This document shows positions 1 to 10,375 of a DNA stretch of 64,000 nt, piece by piece. The notes under the pieces were generated by a model. That model was given only the letters and a program-made list of their open reading frames with translations, was not told where the DNA came from and searched no databases. A program made the position numbers and the translations under genes. How positions within the stretch are numbered: position 1 is the first letter of the stretch; each line of letters starts with the position of its first letter. Source of the stretch: Polytrichum commune (taxonomy: Eukaryota > Streptophyta > Polytrichopsida > Polytrichales > Polytrichaceae); contig OX485804.1 in NCBI GenBank assembly GCA_950295325.1, positions 31,992,001 through 32,056,000 of the forward strand. The letters are read 5' to 3'.

Positions 1-446
1 CATGTGCTCATGCGCCCAACTGAACGTTTTGACACATTTCATCAAACCAATTCCGAAATTTGTGTGTAAGAAGTACCTGAATGTGTAAAAAACAGTGACC
101 ACTTACAAAACTCTTTGGATGTGAAGCATGCCGAGTCATTGATCGAGAGGAATGTTGAGCGTTTCAGGCAGATCACAAAATATTGTCTCCTATCCGAAGT
201 ATGTGAATTGTGCACTCACAGACAAAGGGCAAGTTTTTTTTTAATTTTTTTTTTATAAGTTTGCAAGAGAGGAGCATTGTCTACAACCACTGCAACGAAA
301 TGAAATTGATTTTGAAGTCCGGGAAGTCAAAAAGGCGAATGTAAACCAGCTAATTCTCTAGAGTGGTGGTAGTGTGGTAGGCTTGGTTGGATAGAGACTG
401 ATGTCAACTTGATGGTCCAATTGAAAGAAAGATTCCAATTACATTC
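1..446. other. Intergenic, no gene seen
   Basis: AT-rich sequence with a poly-T run near 235-255. I see no coding frame with convincing content, no tRNA and no clear repeat ends. Confidence 0.5.
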
Positions 447-857
447 TTAATAGTGATAGAATCTTATCTTTGATGGGTTACACAGGGAACATTTCAACAC
501 ATTAGCAGCTGCATTGTAGGAGCAAAAGTGGCATGGTCTAGAATCTCTACATATTGGGACAGTTGACCATCGTCCAGTTTCAATGGCAAGTCTATGGTTG
601 TAGGTGCGGTAGGCAACAATGATCTTGTGTTGTGGTGGTGTCAATGGTTGTTTCATGTACAATTCACATTTGTATTTGAGACAACCCTTGAAGTGTAGGT
701 AATCTAGTTCCTTCCTAGAGGGATGGAAAGAGTTCCTTTTTTCAGCAAGAAAAGCCTCCTTGATATCATCGAATGTTGATTTTGATGTGGTTGGGTGATG
801 AAATAACATCTGAATGATTATACAAATTCTCATCCGAAGTTTAATGGTTTTGTCCAT
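447..857 (-). pseudogene. Retroelement C-terminal relic (136 codons)
   Basis: A 136-codon frame with a true ATG at 857. Its second half has a pattern typical of the tail of LINE reverse transcriptases: a NHRLAIETGRW stretch followed by a Cys-rich finger (CHFC, then CSLC). Upstream there is no reverse transcriptase core, so this is at most a 3' fragment. It is unlike the C-termini of the three large LINEs in this window, so it would belong to another family. The alternative is a chance frame, since no neighbour or promoter supports a gene. The assignment rests on motif resemblance only. Confidence 0.35.
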
Positions 858-1639
858 TTCTTAAATTGGTTTTGAAGAATATTCCACCTACTTCATCCGC
901 AAAAATGATGGAATAATTGAAGGATGTTTTGTTTCCTATATCGGAATCACAAATCACTGGCACAAGGATTGAAAGGTATCCATCATTCAAACGGTTCTTC
1001 ACTTACAAAAAGTGGCTCGCCATAGTTTAGTGTCTTGCTTCTTAGTTACTATCATTGAATTGATAACCAAAGGATATGCACACGTTTAGAACCTCCATAA
1101 TTGGGCTCTAGTTAATGTAACTACACTAAATATGATATTTAATGTTTGATTATATTTAATGTTGTTACCACCCTACCTTGGTCAACACTAATTTTCAATT
1201 CCTTGATAATTAGTGTTAGAAGATATGCTGGAATTCTCCTTTTGTCATTGTTTTTTTTTTTCATATTCTTACTAACACTAAATTCAAACATGTAACTTCC
1301 ACATATGACCATAGTTGATATTTAGTGTTTGAGTTTACATTTCATGTTACAATCTTTCATAGAGTTGCTAACATTTAGTGTATGCGTTCGTATTAGTGTA
1401 TCAAACACTAATATCATATTTATTCCCCTCCCCTCCCCTTTGACCCACCTTTTTCTTTTTGTCCTTTTCAAAGTCCGGGAAGATTTTTGGGTATAATCAG
1501 TCGAGATCCTAGTGTTTCCAATATCAACTAGTTACATGTTCACAATTTTTGGATTTTATTTATTTAGTTGAGGAATATTTTGTAAATTCCTCTAAATTGA
1601 TTAGTAATTTTTGTGAAGTCTTGAGCTTCTACCGTTTAT

Positions 1640-2040
1640 TTCTCAAACTCAAACAATCCATCTTTAACTACACTAATTATCCCAACTAGTGAGTGTGTTA
1701 CTAATTCCCGAAGCATGCACTATTTAGTCAAATCTCAAAATTACTAAGGGTTGATATTTTTACTAAGTGACACTAAGTTCTTCAATACATGCTCATTATC
1801 ATAGATTTCAAGAAATTAGTGCATGCACGAAGGTGTTTGTAGAGTGATGAATTTTTTTAATATGGAAACACATGCTTGCCAACGAATAGTGCCAAGTGCC
1901 AATACTTTTAGTGAATAATGTCAAGTGCCGATAGTTTCATCAAATAGTGCCAAGTGCCACGTGCCAAGTGCCAGTGCTTTTGGTGAATAGCGTTGCTATG
2001 AACAATATTTTAGTGAGTAGTTGTGTGAAGAACAAATGCT
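1640..2040. repeat. Dispersed repeat, inverse partner at about 28.6-28.9 kb
   Basis: Read against the reverse complement of about 28,570-28,935, blocks line up in order: ACTAATTmCCC, TGCACTATTTwGTCAAATCTCAAA (with small changes), then AATAGTGC blocks and GAACAAATGCTT-like ends. Divergence is high, so this is an old element. I cannot assign the class because no termini or coding capacity are visible. Confidence 0.5.
1890..1975. repeat. Short degenerate tandem words GCCAAGTGCC
   Basis: GCCAAGTGCC or close variants recur five times in about 85 bp, partly as direct neighbours (GCCAAGTGCCACGTGCCAAG). A local slippage array lying inside the dispersed repeat. Confidence 0.6.
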
Positions 2041-2559
2041 TAGATCTTTTGGTGGCGCTAACTCCATAGCTTAAAGAAATTTAGTATCACCTTGACTCAT
2101 TTCCCACACTCACTATTAGCCCTCTCACTAATTGGGATAATGAATATAGCTATTGGTTTTCCCCATTCATTGGTCGCCCTTCTATGTTTATGGGGTTATT
2201 CTACGTATACTTCTCCTTTTTTCTTCTTTGAAATAGAAATATATCTATTGCACTCCAAATTCTACTCCACTCATCTAAACTTCACAATAAAGTTCACTTC
2301 ACTCTTAGAATATTATAATGTTCACTTTACATCCCTAAAGTGATTCTTTTTACTTTTTTTTCTTCATATATAGATATTGTTGACCATGAGATCATGAAAT
2401 AGAAAACATAATAACATACGTCTCAGGTACACATTCTATTTAAACTATATTATATATTATATATATAGTTGGATTTATATCCAACTATATGATATTGCAC
2501 ATAAATTTATTTTCAGTTTAGTTGATATATTTATTCTAAATTTATGGTGATTGTATGTG

Positions 2560-2568
2560 TATATAAAT
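2560..2568 (+). promoter_or_regulatory. TATA box of the Gly/Pro-rich protein gene
   Basis: TATATAAAT lies 59 bp before the ATG at 2,627, which would give a transcription start near 2,590-2,600 and a short leader. It is the best TATA match upstream of this gene. Confidence 0.55.
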
Positions 2569-2626
2569 GTGTATTTGTGTTGGAAAAGATCATTTCATTC
2601 AGATCGTGTAATCGCGGTGTGTAAAG

Positions 2627-3034
2627 ATGAAGGTCCTCATTTGTTTTACCTTCTTGATTCTCATTGGTTCGTTGTTTGGTCAAGGTCATGGCCGAATCTT
2701 GAAGAGTCGTCATCTTCTTCAACTTCCTCCCGGGTTCCCACCTCTTCCCCCTGGGTTTCCACCTCTTCCACCGATGCCACCAGGAGGTTTTGGACCATTT
2801 CCACCTTCTCCTCCTGGGGTTCCACCGTTCCCGTTCCCATTTCCCGGAGGAGGCGGAGGAGGTGGTGCAGGAGGATTTCCACCGTTTCCAGGAGGCGGCG
2901 CAGGAGGATTTCCACCATTCCCTGGAGGCGGAGCAGGCGGCGCATTTCCATTCCCAAATCCTGGAGGAGGTGTTGGGGGATTTCCACCATTTCCACCAGC
3001 CCCAACTGCTAAAGCAGTAGATATTCATGCATGA
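2627..3034 (+). CDS. Secreted Gly/Pro-rich small protein
   Basis: Single-exon protein of 135 aa. Residues 1-22 form a signal peptide (MKVLICFTFLILIGSLFGQ, hydrophobic core, cut near GHG). The mature part starts with a short basic stretch (RILKSRH), then proline-rich PPGFPPLP repeats at about 34-70, then glycine-rich GGGAGGFPPFPGG repeats at about 75-125. This matches plant cell-wall or apoplastic glycine/proline-rich proteins by composition, not by a named family. A TATA box is placed correctly upstream. Other frames across this GC-rich repeat are also open and are shadows: only this frame has a signal peptide and simple periodic repeats. Substrate and role cannot be told. Confidence 0.75.
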   Translation: MKVLICFTFLILIGSLFGQGHGRILKSRHLLQLPPGFPPLPPGFPPLPPMPPGGFGPFPPSPPGVPPFPFPFPGGGGGGGAGGFPPFPGGGAGGFPPFPGGGAGGAFPFPNPGGGVGGFPPFPPAPTAKAVDIHA

Positions 3035-4809
3035 TATGAAAAAGCTCAATATAACATTATTTGTAGTTGGGATTTTTTTGGAGAAAAACACAAATTCGGT
3101 TATATGAAATCAAAAAATATATACTTTATTGCCCTTTAGTACAAAAGGATTTTTTTGATCAAGAATGTTGGCGGTATAGTAACACATTCAATTTTTTGCA
3201 CCATATATAAGTGTAACATTTTGCTGGAAACATGTGGACACATGTTCCGGTGCATCAAAAGTACTTAGTAAATGACCTTTTTTTGGGGTGCAGAGTTTTG
3301 TTTCCATGTTTTCAAAAATAGCACCTGAAGGCAAAATTGTATGTGCCTGACTGTTATGGCAAAGCAAAATAGATTTTGTTATTTTCATGAAGCTTTGGTC
3401 ACTATTCTTAATAATCTTGTCTAATGAGCACCTCCCATGTTGAGTAAGGGAGGACAGCGTATGATAGTTGATTTGAAATTTTTGGGAAGCATGCAAGTTG
3501 GAACGTAACCATCATGTCATTTACTCATTCGCATAAGCAGGGTTTGAACTTTGTCTATAGAGATGCAAGATAAATTAATACAAAATTGTGGAGCTATTGG
3601 TAGGCAAGGTTTGAATTAACCTAACAAAATATGGTGTGAAATATAACAATCTTGATTCTGCACCAACAGATCAATAAATGAAAATTGCACGTTTGAAAGT
3701 CTCTTTCCAGCCAAGGAATGGTGAGGTGGTCAGGTTATCCATAATTTTATTACCACATTCAGAGAATTAGGAAGCACAATGACCACAATGACAAAAGACA
3801 GCATTAGGAATTTTACTATTGTAGAACTCATCAGTCAGAGATTTGAGAAGTCTTCGTTCAGAGTTGAGGCAAAGATAGTAACGCACTTGTAATTGTCATA
3901 CCTCCATTCAAGCCACTCTACATATTTGTTGAGTACTTGGCTTCAGAATCAAACAAGGTCCCAATTTCAACTCGGTGTGATCTTATTTCAGTAACCTCGT
4001 GCATGCATATTCTCTTCAAAGTCAGAGCAGGTCAGACAATAGAAGACCAACCTGCACTTATCTTTTCTGTTCAAGTTGACCATGCAAATCGCATTTCATT
4101 AATAATAAACTCATCTGCAAGCTGATCTTAGACTTCTTGGTTCGACCAAGTGCTTCCAATCTACACACATTTGCAAGTCAGAGACATGCTTAAACTCAAC
4201 AGTTACTTACATTACAGAAGGATCACAGCTCCAATCCTTACATTCGGCATAAATCTTCTACATACTGGATCTAGAAGATGACGTCAAGATAAGGTTATGC
4301 ATCAGCCAAAGACCAGAGTTGACCCAGTGAGGAATCTTTTGGAGATTGAGGACGACATAAAAAGGTCTCTGAAACAGAAAATAACAATCTCAATGAAAAG
4401 AGTGATAGATGCACTATGAAATAAGGCTGTGTGACACACACAACCTCAGTACACCGGCGTTTGGAGATTAAGAGACACTGCATGAGGAGCATATTTCACT
4501 CCTTAGAGATTAGCGAAGTATTAACACAAAGAATGATCCCAAAATTGACTGAACTTGAGATTCCTACACAAGTTGCGGTTTGATCATATTCATGCCAGAA
4601 GCCCTGCACAATGAAGACTAGGCAACTCTGATCAAACGGGGTTCAGTGAGTCAAGGGTGGTTTAGATGGTGATCAGGCATTGTCCCTTTCGCGTAATATC
4701 TGGTGTATATATGCAGGCAGGCTGGAATAGGAGATGTCTTAGGCACATCAAAAAAAACTCTACATTGAGCAACAATGAGACTAAAAGTAATTTCCAAGGA
4801 CATTGAATC
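3035..4809. other. Intergenic; includes 3' UTR of the bL19 gene
   Basis: No coding region supported. The part next to 4,809 must hold the 3' untranslated region of the bL19 gene on the minus strand. The rest shows no repeat with visible ends. Confidence 0.5.
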
Positions 4810-7147
4810 TCAGCAGGATGAAAGCCTGGCAATCTTGTCCCTCAAGTAGTAAAGCTTTGCCCTCCTGACCTTCCTCTTGTCTACAACCTTGATCTCCTTA
4901 ATATTTGGTGAGTATCTGCAAACACAAATCAGCAGTACCAGTTAAGTTCAATGATACTGAGAGGCTTCCCCATTGATAACAGTGAGCAATCCGATTTGTC
5001 ACAAAAATTCAGCCCCAGAGACAGGACTAGATGTGTAGCAGGACTGCGCTGAGGGAGAAATCTAATAAGGCTGCTGATGAGCACATTAAAATGCACCACC
5101 TAGTTTCAGCAATTTGAGATTATATTCATGATGCCCACGTGTCCCATTGACTTGCAGGTGCAGTCTCTTATGTACAAACAGAGGCCATGAAAAAAACCAG
5201 ATCAGGTCTAAACAAGCTAAGTGAGAAAGATAACTTACAGAGGGAAAACCATTTCAACTCCAACACCAGCAATGACCCTCCTGATTCTGAAAGTAGTGGC
5301 AATGCCTGCATTCCGGCGTGCAATCACAATACCTCTCAACAAGGACACCCTACGCTTGTTCTCAGGTACTTCCTGCAGAATTGCAGCAAATATATAAGAG
5401 ACACAGTCGCGACAAATAACCTGCAATGCCACTGTTAAGGAGACAAACACTCTAAATTGTGTTATGAAAGCAAGAACATCTCATAAGCAATGTGAAAGCA
5501 ATAATGGATTTCATGCACACCCTTGATTAAAAAAAGTTTCCAAAACTCACAACTCTCAGCTGAATCACATCCCCAGGCCTGATATCAGGAATGTTCTTCT
5601 CCTTGTTTGCAGCTTCCACTGCCTCCTTATCCAGTATCTGCAAGGTCGTAGGTATTCAACATAATTCAGCACCAACAATATGGGGAATTAAGGTTTAGGT
5701 CACAGAAGTTTCATAATTGTTTTTAGAATCTGACTTGAGTGTGACTACTAGGACCCCTGACATGAAGACAAATTGTGGGTAAAATGAGAATTGAGCAGAT
5801 TAAACACCAAACCCCGGAAATTCTCTGAAGTATGTTATGGTGAATTTGACAGGAACAAAATCTAGGATTCTTGAGTCATCTCCTCAGTTGTAATCTTGCC
5901 ACACACATTTTATCCATTGCTCTTCCAGGAACAGGACACATGTTTCCAAAATTGCACCCACCTCCATGATGTGCTTGACCCGCTTCGTGAGCTTCTTAGT
6001 CTTAAGTGTGCCTGGGGGAGCATCCTCAGTTGGTACGAGGGTGCCAACAGAGGCCTCAGTAGTGCTTGCTTCAGCTTCTGCTTCTGTCTCCGGGGTAGTG
6101 GTTACAGCTTGGGACAAGACATTGAACTTCCCTCTGCCTGCTGCAATCAGAGGCTTTGGCACAGAGGCAACCTGCACACACGAATAATCTCCAATTAAGT
6201 CCAACCTTACAGCCCGTGAATTTTCCTAACCTTCACAATGTCAACAACCCTCACTTTTTGAGTGTAATTCTGAGATTCCAGGAATGTTTCCAGATATTGC
6301 TACCTCGAGGACATCATGCGAACTACATCTGGGACTAATCACACAAACAAAGACTCCTCAGGTCATTTATGTGTGTGAAACCCCGACACAATTAAACCTG
6401 GAATCTAAATACTCCGACATCCAAGGAACCCTCAGTTTTGAAGTGTAATCTTGGAATTCCACGATTATTTCCAGATAATGCTACCTCGGGGACAGCAGGG
6501 TAGCTACATCTAGGACTAAATCACACAAAGAGAGGCTCCTCATATCACATATGTGCATTTAACCCCGACACATCCTAATCTAAAATCTACATACTCCATC
6601 CATACCCCTCTCTTCAACATCATGTGCCCCAGCTCCAAGTCACAGCACATTGCTTGTAAATTCCTCGAATCGGCATTTCCAAGACCGCCAGTCCAGTTCA
6701 CAGTAGGAGAAATGTCCACATAGTATGATAGTGCCTGCCTCGTTATACACCCCATCCTCCATATGCCAGATTACAACTGCACTAAAATCATCAAGATTCA
6801 TGTGTAGAGCGTACCTGGAAGCTTGTCCACAGAGGTGCGCATGTCTGCCGCAACCAAGGCTTTGCCAAAGGTGTAAGAGCAGGTGAAGAAAGGCCAACAA
6901 CTTTCAGCCTGGCTGGCACAGCCAGCACTCTACTACTTTTAATGGAGGCTGTGACCATCTGCTCACAACGCAATCAAGGTTCGTCAATTCAATGCCACAG
7001 AACTTGCATAACCTGAAACCCTTGCGCAACCCTCACGAGAGACTCTTTTAACCTTTTTTGCTGCCCTGGAGATTTGAGAACACTACAAGTGCAAAAAAAA
7101 AACACGTGAGGCCGTAACCATACCTGGCGTAAACAAGTGGACGCCAT
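4810..7147 (-). CDS. RPL19: Chloroplast 50S ribosomal protein bL19, nuclear gene, six exons
   Basis: Nuclear gene for plastid ribosomal protein bL19. Exons on the minus strand: 7147-7124, 6958-6815, 6171-5962, 5637-5551, 5372-5239 and 4915-4810, all with GT..AG borders. The lengths sum to 705 nt, giving 234 aa. Exons 1-2 encode a Ser/Thr/Ala-rich transit peptide starting MASTCLRQ. Exon 3 holds an acidic linker. Exons 4-6 hold the bL19 core: [33 protein letters not shown], then [20 protein letters not shown] and a basic tail ending ARLSSC. The protein sits in the large subunit near the interface. An upstream open frame has no ATG, so the start at 7147 is chosen. The first exon has only eight codons. 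Confidence 0.9.
6246..6606. repeat. 181-bp tandem duplication in intron 2 of the bL19 gene
   Basis: Two diverged copies, starting AACCCTCA at about 6,246 and 6,427, share blocks such as TTTCCAGATA(T/A)TGCTACCTCG and CACACAAA. The second copy ends near 6,606. Both lie within the intron and do not touch coding exons. Confidence 0.8.
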
Positions 7148-7964
7148 GCCTAGTTTTTGATGAGAGAGAGAGACAGCTTGTTTGCTTCGAGGATGCGGTT
7201 CGAAGAAGAAGAGAGAAAGAGAAAGACTCGATCGGTGTTTCGCCAACCTTCTCAAGCTCGCCGAATGGAGAATGGCAGCCTCCTCTCGCACAAGGAAGGC
7301 TATGAAAGCCCTTTTCAATTCGCAGCCGTCGGATGGCTGATCCAACGGACGAAAGTGCTGCCACGGCACACCCTCCTATCTCCTACTCGGTGAAAGGCCT
7401 CACGGCGCCGTCCGATGGGGGACACGATCGACGGCCTTTGGAGAGGACGATTCTCGCCGTTGGATCTGCCGGATTTGGACGGTGAAGATGAGAGTTGGGG
7501 CACTATTGATAAGCATTGTGTGGCTCCTCCCTTCTACTGCAGGGGTTTAAGGGAGGGTTTGGGAACCCGGCTCTTTTGTTCCCAAGGGCTCTTTTGGGCT
7601 ATAATCTTGGACATTGTGGATATTGAATCTCCGTTCCCCACCACACTCATCCCCCTCGGATCTACACGGAATCAATCATCTCCACTTGCCACTCCACACT
7701 CTCCATAGCCTGTCAAATATAATAATAATGGCCCTCTTTTACACTCCCTTTTCCGTCCCCATGGAGTGCCCGAGGGCGGGTGACGTGGACACCGCCCTCC
7801 CCAATGCATGTGTGTGTGTGTTAAATAAAAAGAGAAATCCACTTCCTCCCCCCCCCCCCCCCCCCCCCTCGAGCTCCACCCATTGCACTTAAGGTATGTG
7901 GGTGTTGTGTGGAAAGAAAGAAAGTAATAAATGCTAATGAGAGCCAAAGAATTGTTACAACCCA
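7148..7964. other. Upstream region of the bL19 gene, no further gene
   Basis: Holds the bL19 leader and promoter on the minus strand, with a CT/GA-rich patch at 7,160-7,230 that is common in plant leaders. A run of about 21 C occurs near 7,849-7,869. No TATA box stands out. Frames here lack ATG starts or are GC-composition artefacts. Confidence 0.5.
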
Positions 7965-8114
7965 CGGCAGGGGCTAATGGTCATATGTTCCTACCCAGTA
8001 AACTCACATAGCATACGCCAAGTCAGTGACATCACAATATAATGCCGTAAGAGGCCATCAAGAATTGAATCCGGACCACTAAACCGGTGCTCCCACATTT
8101 AAAGAACCACTGAG
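7965..8114 (-). mobile_element. SINE-like tRNA-derived fragment
   Basis: On the minus strand, TGTGGGAG, then CCGGATTCAATTC (a B-box-like word), then about 45 bp later ATGTCACTGACTTGGCG line up with the SINE-like copies at 12,703-12,866 and 36,295-36,455, which carry a clean B box. The upstream end is cut by the MITE at 8,115. Degenerate; no tail or flanking repeat found. Confidence 0.45.
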
Positions 8115-8446
8115 TACCGTAACACCATAGCAGGTTCATCACCTGGCGAACGAATATTTATTTTTTTTGAAAAAATAAGGTTCGTTTGCTAAAAATAGAT
8201 TTTTTTGAAATTCGTTCTTCTATTTTGAGGAAAAAAAATAATTCGTCCTGGAACAGAGTAGATGTACCGGGATGACAACTTAAATTGATTTTTTCAATAG
8301 ATCTGCTTCACCCAATTTTCTGGATTTTCGTTCTTTTCATAATATAATTTTCCATAATTTCGTTCTTCATGGCCTGGAATTTCTGATTTTTTTCGTTTTT
8401 TTTTTTTTGAATTATTTAAGAACGAACCTGCTATGGTGTTACGGTA
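8115..8446. mobile_element. MITE, 332 bp, 23-bp perfect terminal inverted repeats
   Basis: The ends are perfect inverted repeats of 23 bp, beginning TACCGTAACACCATAGC and ending with its complement. The interior is A/T-rich with internal GAACGAA and TTCGTTC words and no coding frame. A TA duplication (Tc1/mariner-like) is possible if the outer TA is counted as target, but this is uncertain. It sits at the edge of a SINE-like fragment. Confidence 0.75.
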
Positions 8447-10065
8447 GCCTACTCGGTGATCACCACACAAAGAAACACAAAACACATACTCTTACAAACA
8501 TCACGACCACACTAACATCACCAATACAAAAGTCATCCAATCGCTAAGCTTCTAGGGTCACCTTGCTTACCTTGGTTACTATAGTGCCCACCTCGAGAGG
8601 GGTTAGTAGTCATGCACCATTGTTATTGTGGTCAGTGGGCATAATACCAAGGGTGGGTCCAATGGGCATTTTAATCACGTTGATCCCATAAGGACCAACG
8701 TTTCTTCTCTGGGTGTTATTTGGTTCGTGTTTCGTGGTCTCCAACTCCTACCAATTAGATTCGCAAAACCAAACTTATGTTGCATTAGCAAATCTACGAA
8801 GAAACGTCTGTAAAAACAAACCGGAATGAACCAATTTGACCTTCCCAGATGTAGTTACAGTGACGTTTGTTGATTTCTTGATTGGATGTATGGATCTTCC
8901 TAATCGTGTTCACAATTGAGTGTGGAGTAGTTAACGATGTTTGAAAATGTAGTCCGGTCTCTTGGAAACACGTGTCTTTATGATGTTCGCTCTTTGATCC
9001 TCACGGAACCACATACCAAGCAAATCTAGGGGTCCGATTAAGAAAACGAATCACTCGAGACCCATCTTTCATGGTTGTTGTTTGTTTTTTAACTAACCCA
9101 CTTCTCCTAGGATAGGAAACACATGATGTGTACAAGATGGTCAGTAAATCCAAATCAAGGCCATAGCTACTTCCCTCATGACTTTTGGAGCTCATACGAG
9201 TATGTTATTCATTGCCAAAATGAATATTCTTGTGCTCATCAAATGGCCATATATAGGTCCCCCAACCCCACCCCAATTATGTTGATTATTGAGCTTAGAA
9301 AGGATAACATGTTTTGAGCTTGCAATCCGATCCACTTTGGGGGAAAAGTAGGTGTCGGAATTGGAGTTAGACCAAAATGGGCGCTTCTGCGTTAATAAGC
9401 TTGGGTCCATTAAGGGTGTGTTTACACAATGGTCCAAAGACCATAAAAACTCCAAAACCGAGCATTACCACTGGTCAAGAGCGAAATTTTGGACCCAAGG
9501 AATTTACACTAAGGTATGAAAAACAATGAAGTGGTGCTAAATTCACGTTTTTTGCGAACACCCACAGGTAGAAGAAGGCCCTTGGAGTGGCAATTGGCAA
9601 CATCTAGGAAACTCTCAAAGCTCCAAGACGAAATGAAACCCCAACTCTCAAAGGCAACGAGGACCCCCTACCAAGCAACGCGGACGGGAACCATCCTAAA
9701 GCGAATGGAATGGCTCAAACTCCATGTAAAATGAGGGACATGGCCCTAAACAAGTTTTCCAACCCTCCTAAGGTCATCAAACTAGTTTAGTTTGGCCCAT
9801 AATATAAGTGGGGTCCGACAACTCCCTTTGCCCCATGTCCACCCGTGTCCTCTCTAAATGGCCCATTCCATACCTTGTTCGAGATAATTAACAAATAACT
9901 CTATTTTGGTTGTTCGTTTGGAATTACTCTATAGATGATATCCAATTTTTAAAACCTCCTAGTATGGTAAATATACATGGGCTCAACAAACTTTGGGAAA
10001 TGAGCCATGGTGATCAATGTTTATGAACTGTGTACCCTCTAAGGGCCACCACGGGATATTCCTAC
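8447..10065. other. Intergenic, decayed repeats
   Basis: No gene supported. About 8,915-9,050 is related to about 58,435-58,580 (shared ACACrTGTCTTTATGrTGT and AGGGGTCCG words), so it is part of an old dispersed repeat. The longest frames lack any recognisable content. Confidence 0.5.
8915..9050. repeat. Dispersed repeat shared with about 58.4-58.6 kb
   Basis: Direct-orientation match to 58,435-58,580. Both hold a GGTCTCTT or CAATCTCTT block, ACAC(G/A)TGTCTTTATG(A/G)TGT, then after about 60 bp TAGGGGTCCG. Diverged copies of an unidentified element. Confidence 0.5.
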
Positions 10066-10375
10066 TTCAACCAAAGTTTTGGTCGGAAGGTGGTTGTTTT
10101 GCATACAAATTTTTTTCCATGTTCAGTAGGTTTTTGTTTGGAGTCAATGTAGAGGTTTGCGCAAAGAACATTTTGTGTTGGTTCACAAGGGGCCAAACTC
10201 ACTGTAAGCCTGGCACCTCTTGGCATACCAAATGAGTTTGATCCTTAATGAACCAACACAAAATGTTCTTTGCGCAAACCTCTACATTGACTCCAAACAA
10301 ACACCAAAAACCTACTGAACATGGAAAAATTTGTATGCAAAACCACCAACTCCCAACCAAAACTCCACTTGAACT
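10066..10375. repeat. Large inverted repeat (fold-back), arms about 135 bp
   Basis: Arm 1 at about 10,066-10,203 and arm 2 at about 10,232-10,375 are reverse complements, with near-perfect agreement in the inner 110 bp (AGGTTTGCGCAAAGAACATT and its complement) and about 75-80 percent in the outer part. The loop is only about 28 bp. It would form a long hairpin if transcribed. It may be a fold-back transposon, or an inverted duplication able to feed small-RNA production. No coding content. Confidence 0.8.

Larger units (their letters stand above)
858..2555. other. Intergenic with old dispersed repeat
   Basis: No gene seen. The stretch is rich in short words such as TTAGTGT and ACACTAAT. About 1,640-2,040 matches about 28,570-28,935 in inverse orientation. 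A cluster of GCCAAGTGCC words occurs at 1,890-1,975. It probably holds remains of an old transposable element. Confidence 0.5.

Noticed and set aside
2531-3091. Long antisense and alternate frames over the Gly/Pro-rich gene
   Set aside because: They arise from GC-rich repeats that lack stops in all frames. Only the plus frame from 2,627 has a signal peptide and regular repeats.
7083-7369. Longer N-terminus for bL19 from upstream frames
   Set aside because: These frames begin with GTG and contain no ATG. Only MASTCLRQ at 7,147 has an ATG and a correct donor.
7849-7869. C-run as a functional site
   Set aside because: A plain homopolymer of about 21 C, liable to assembly error; no other evidence.
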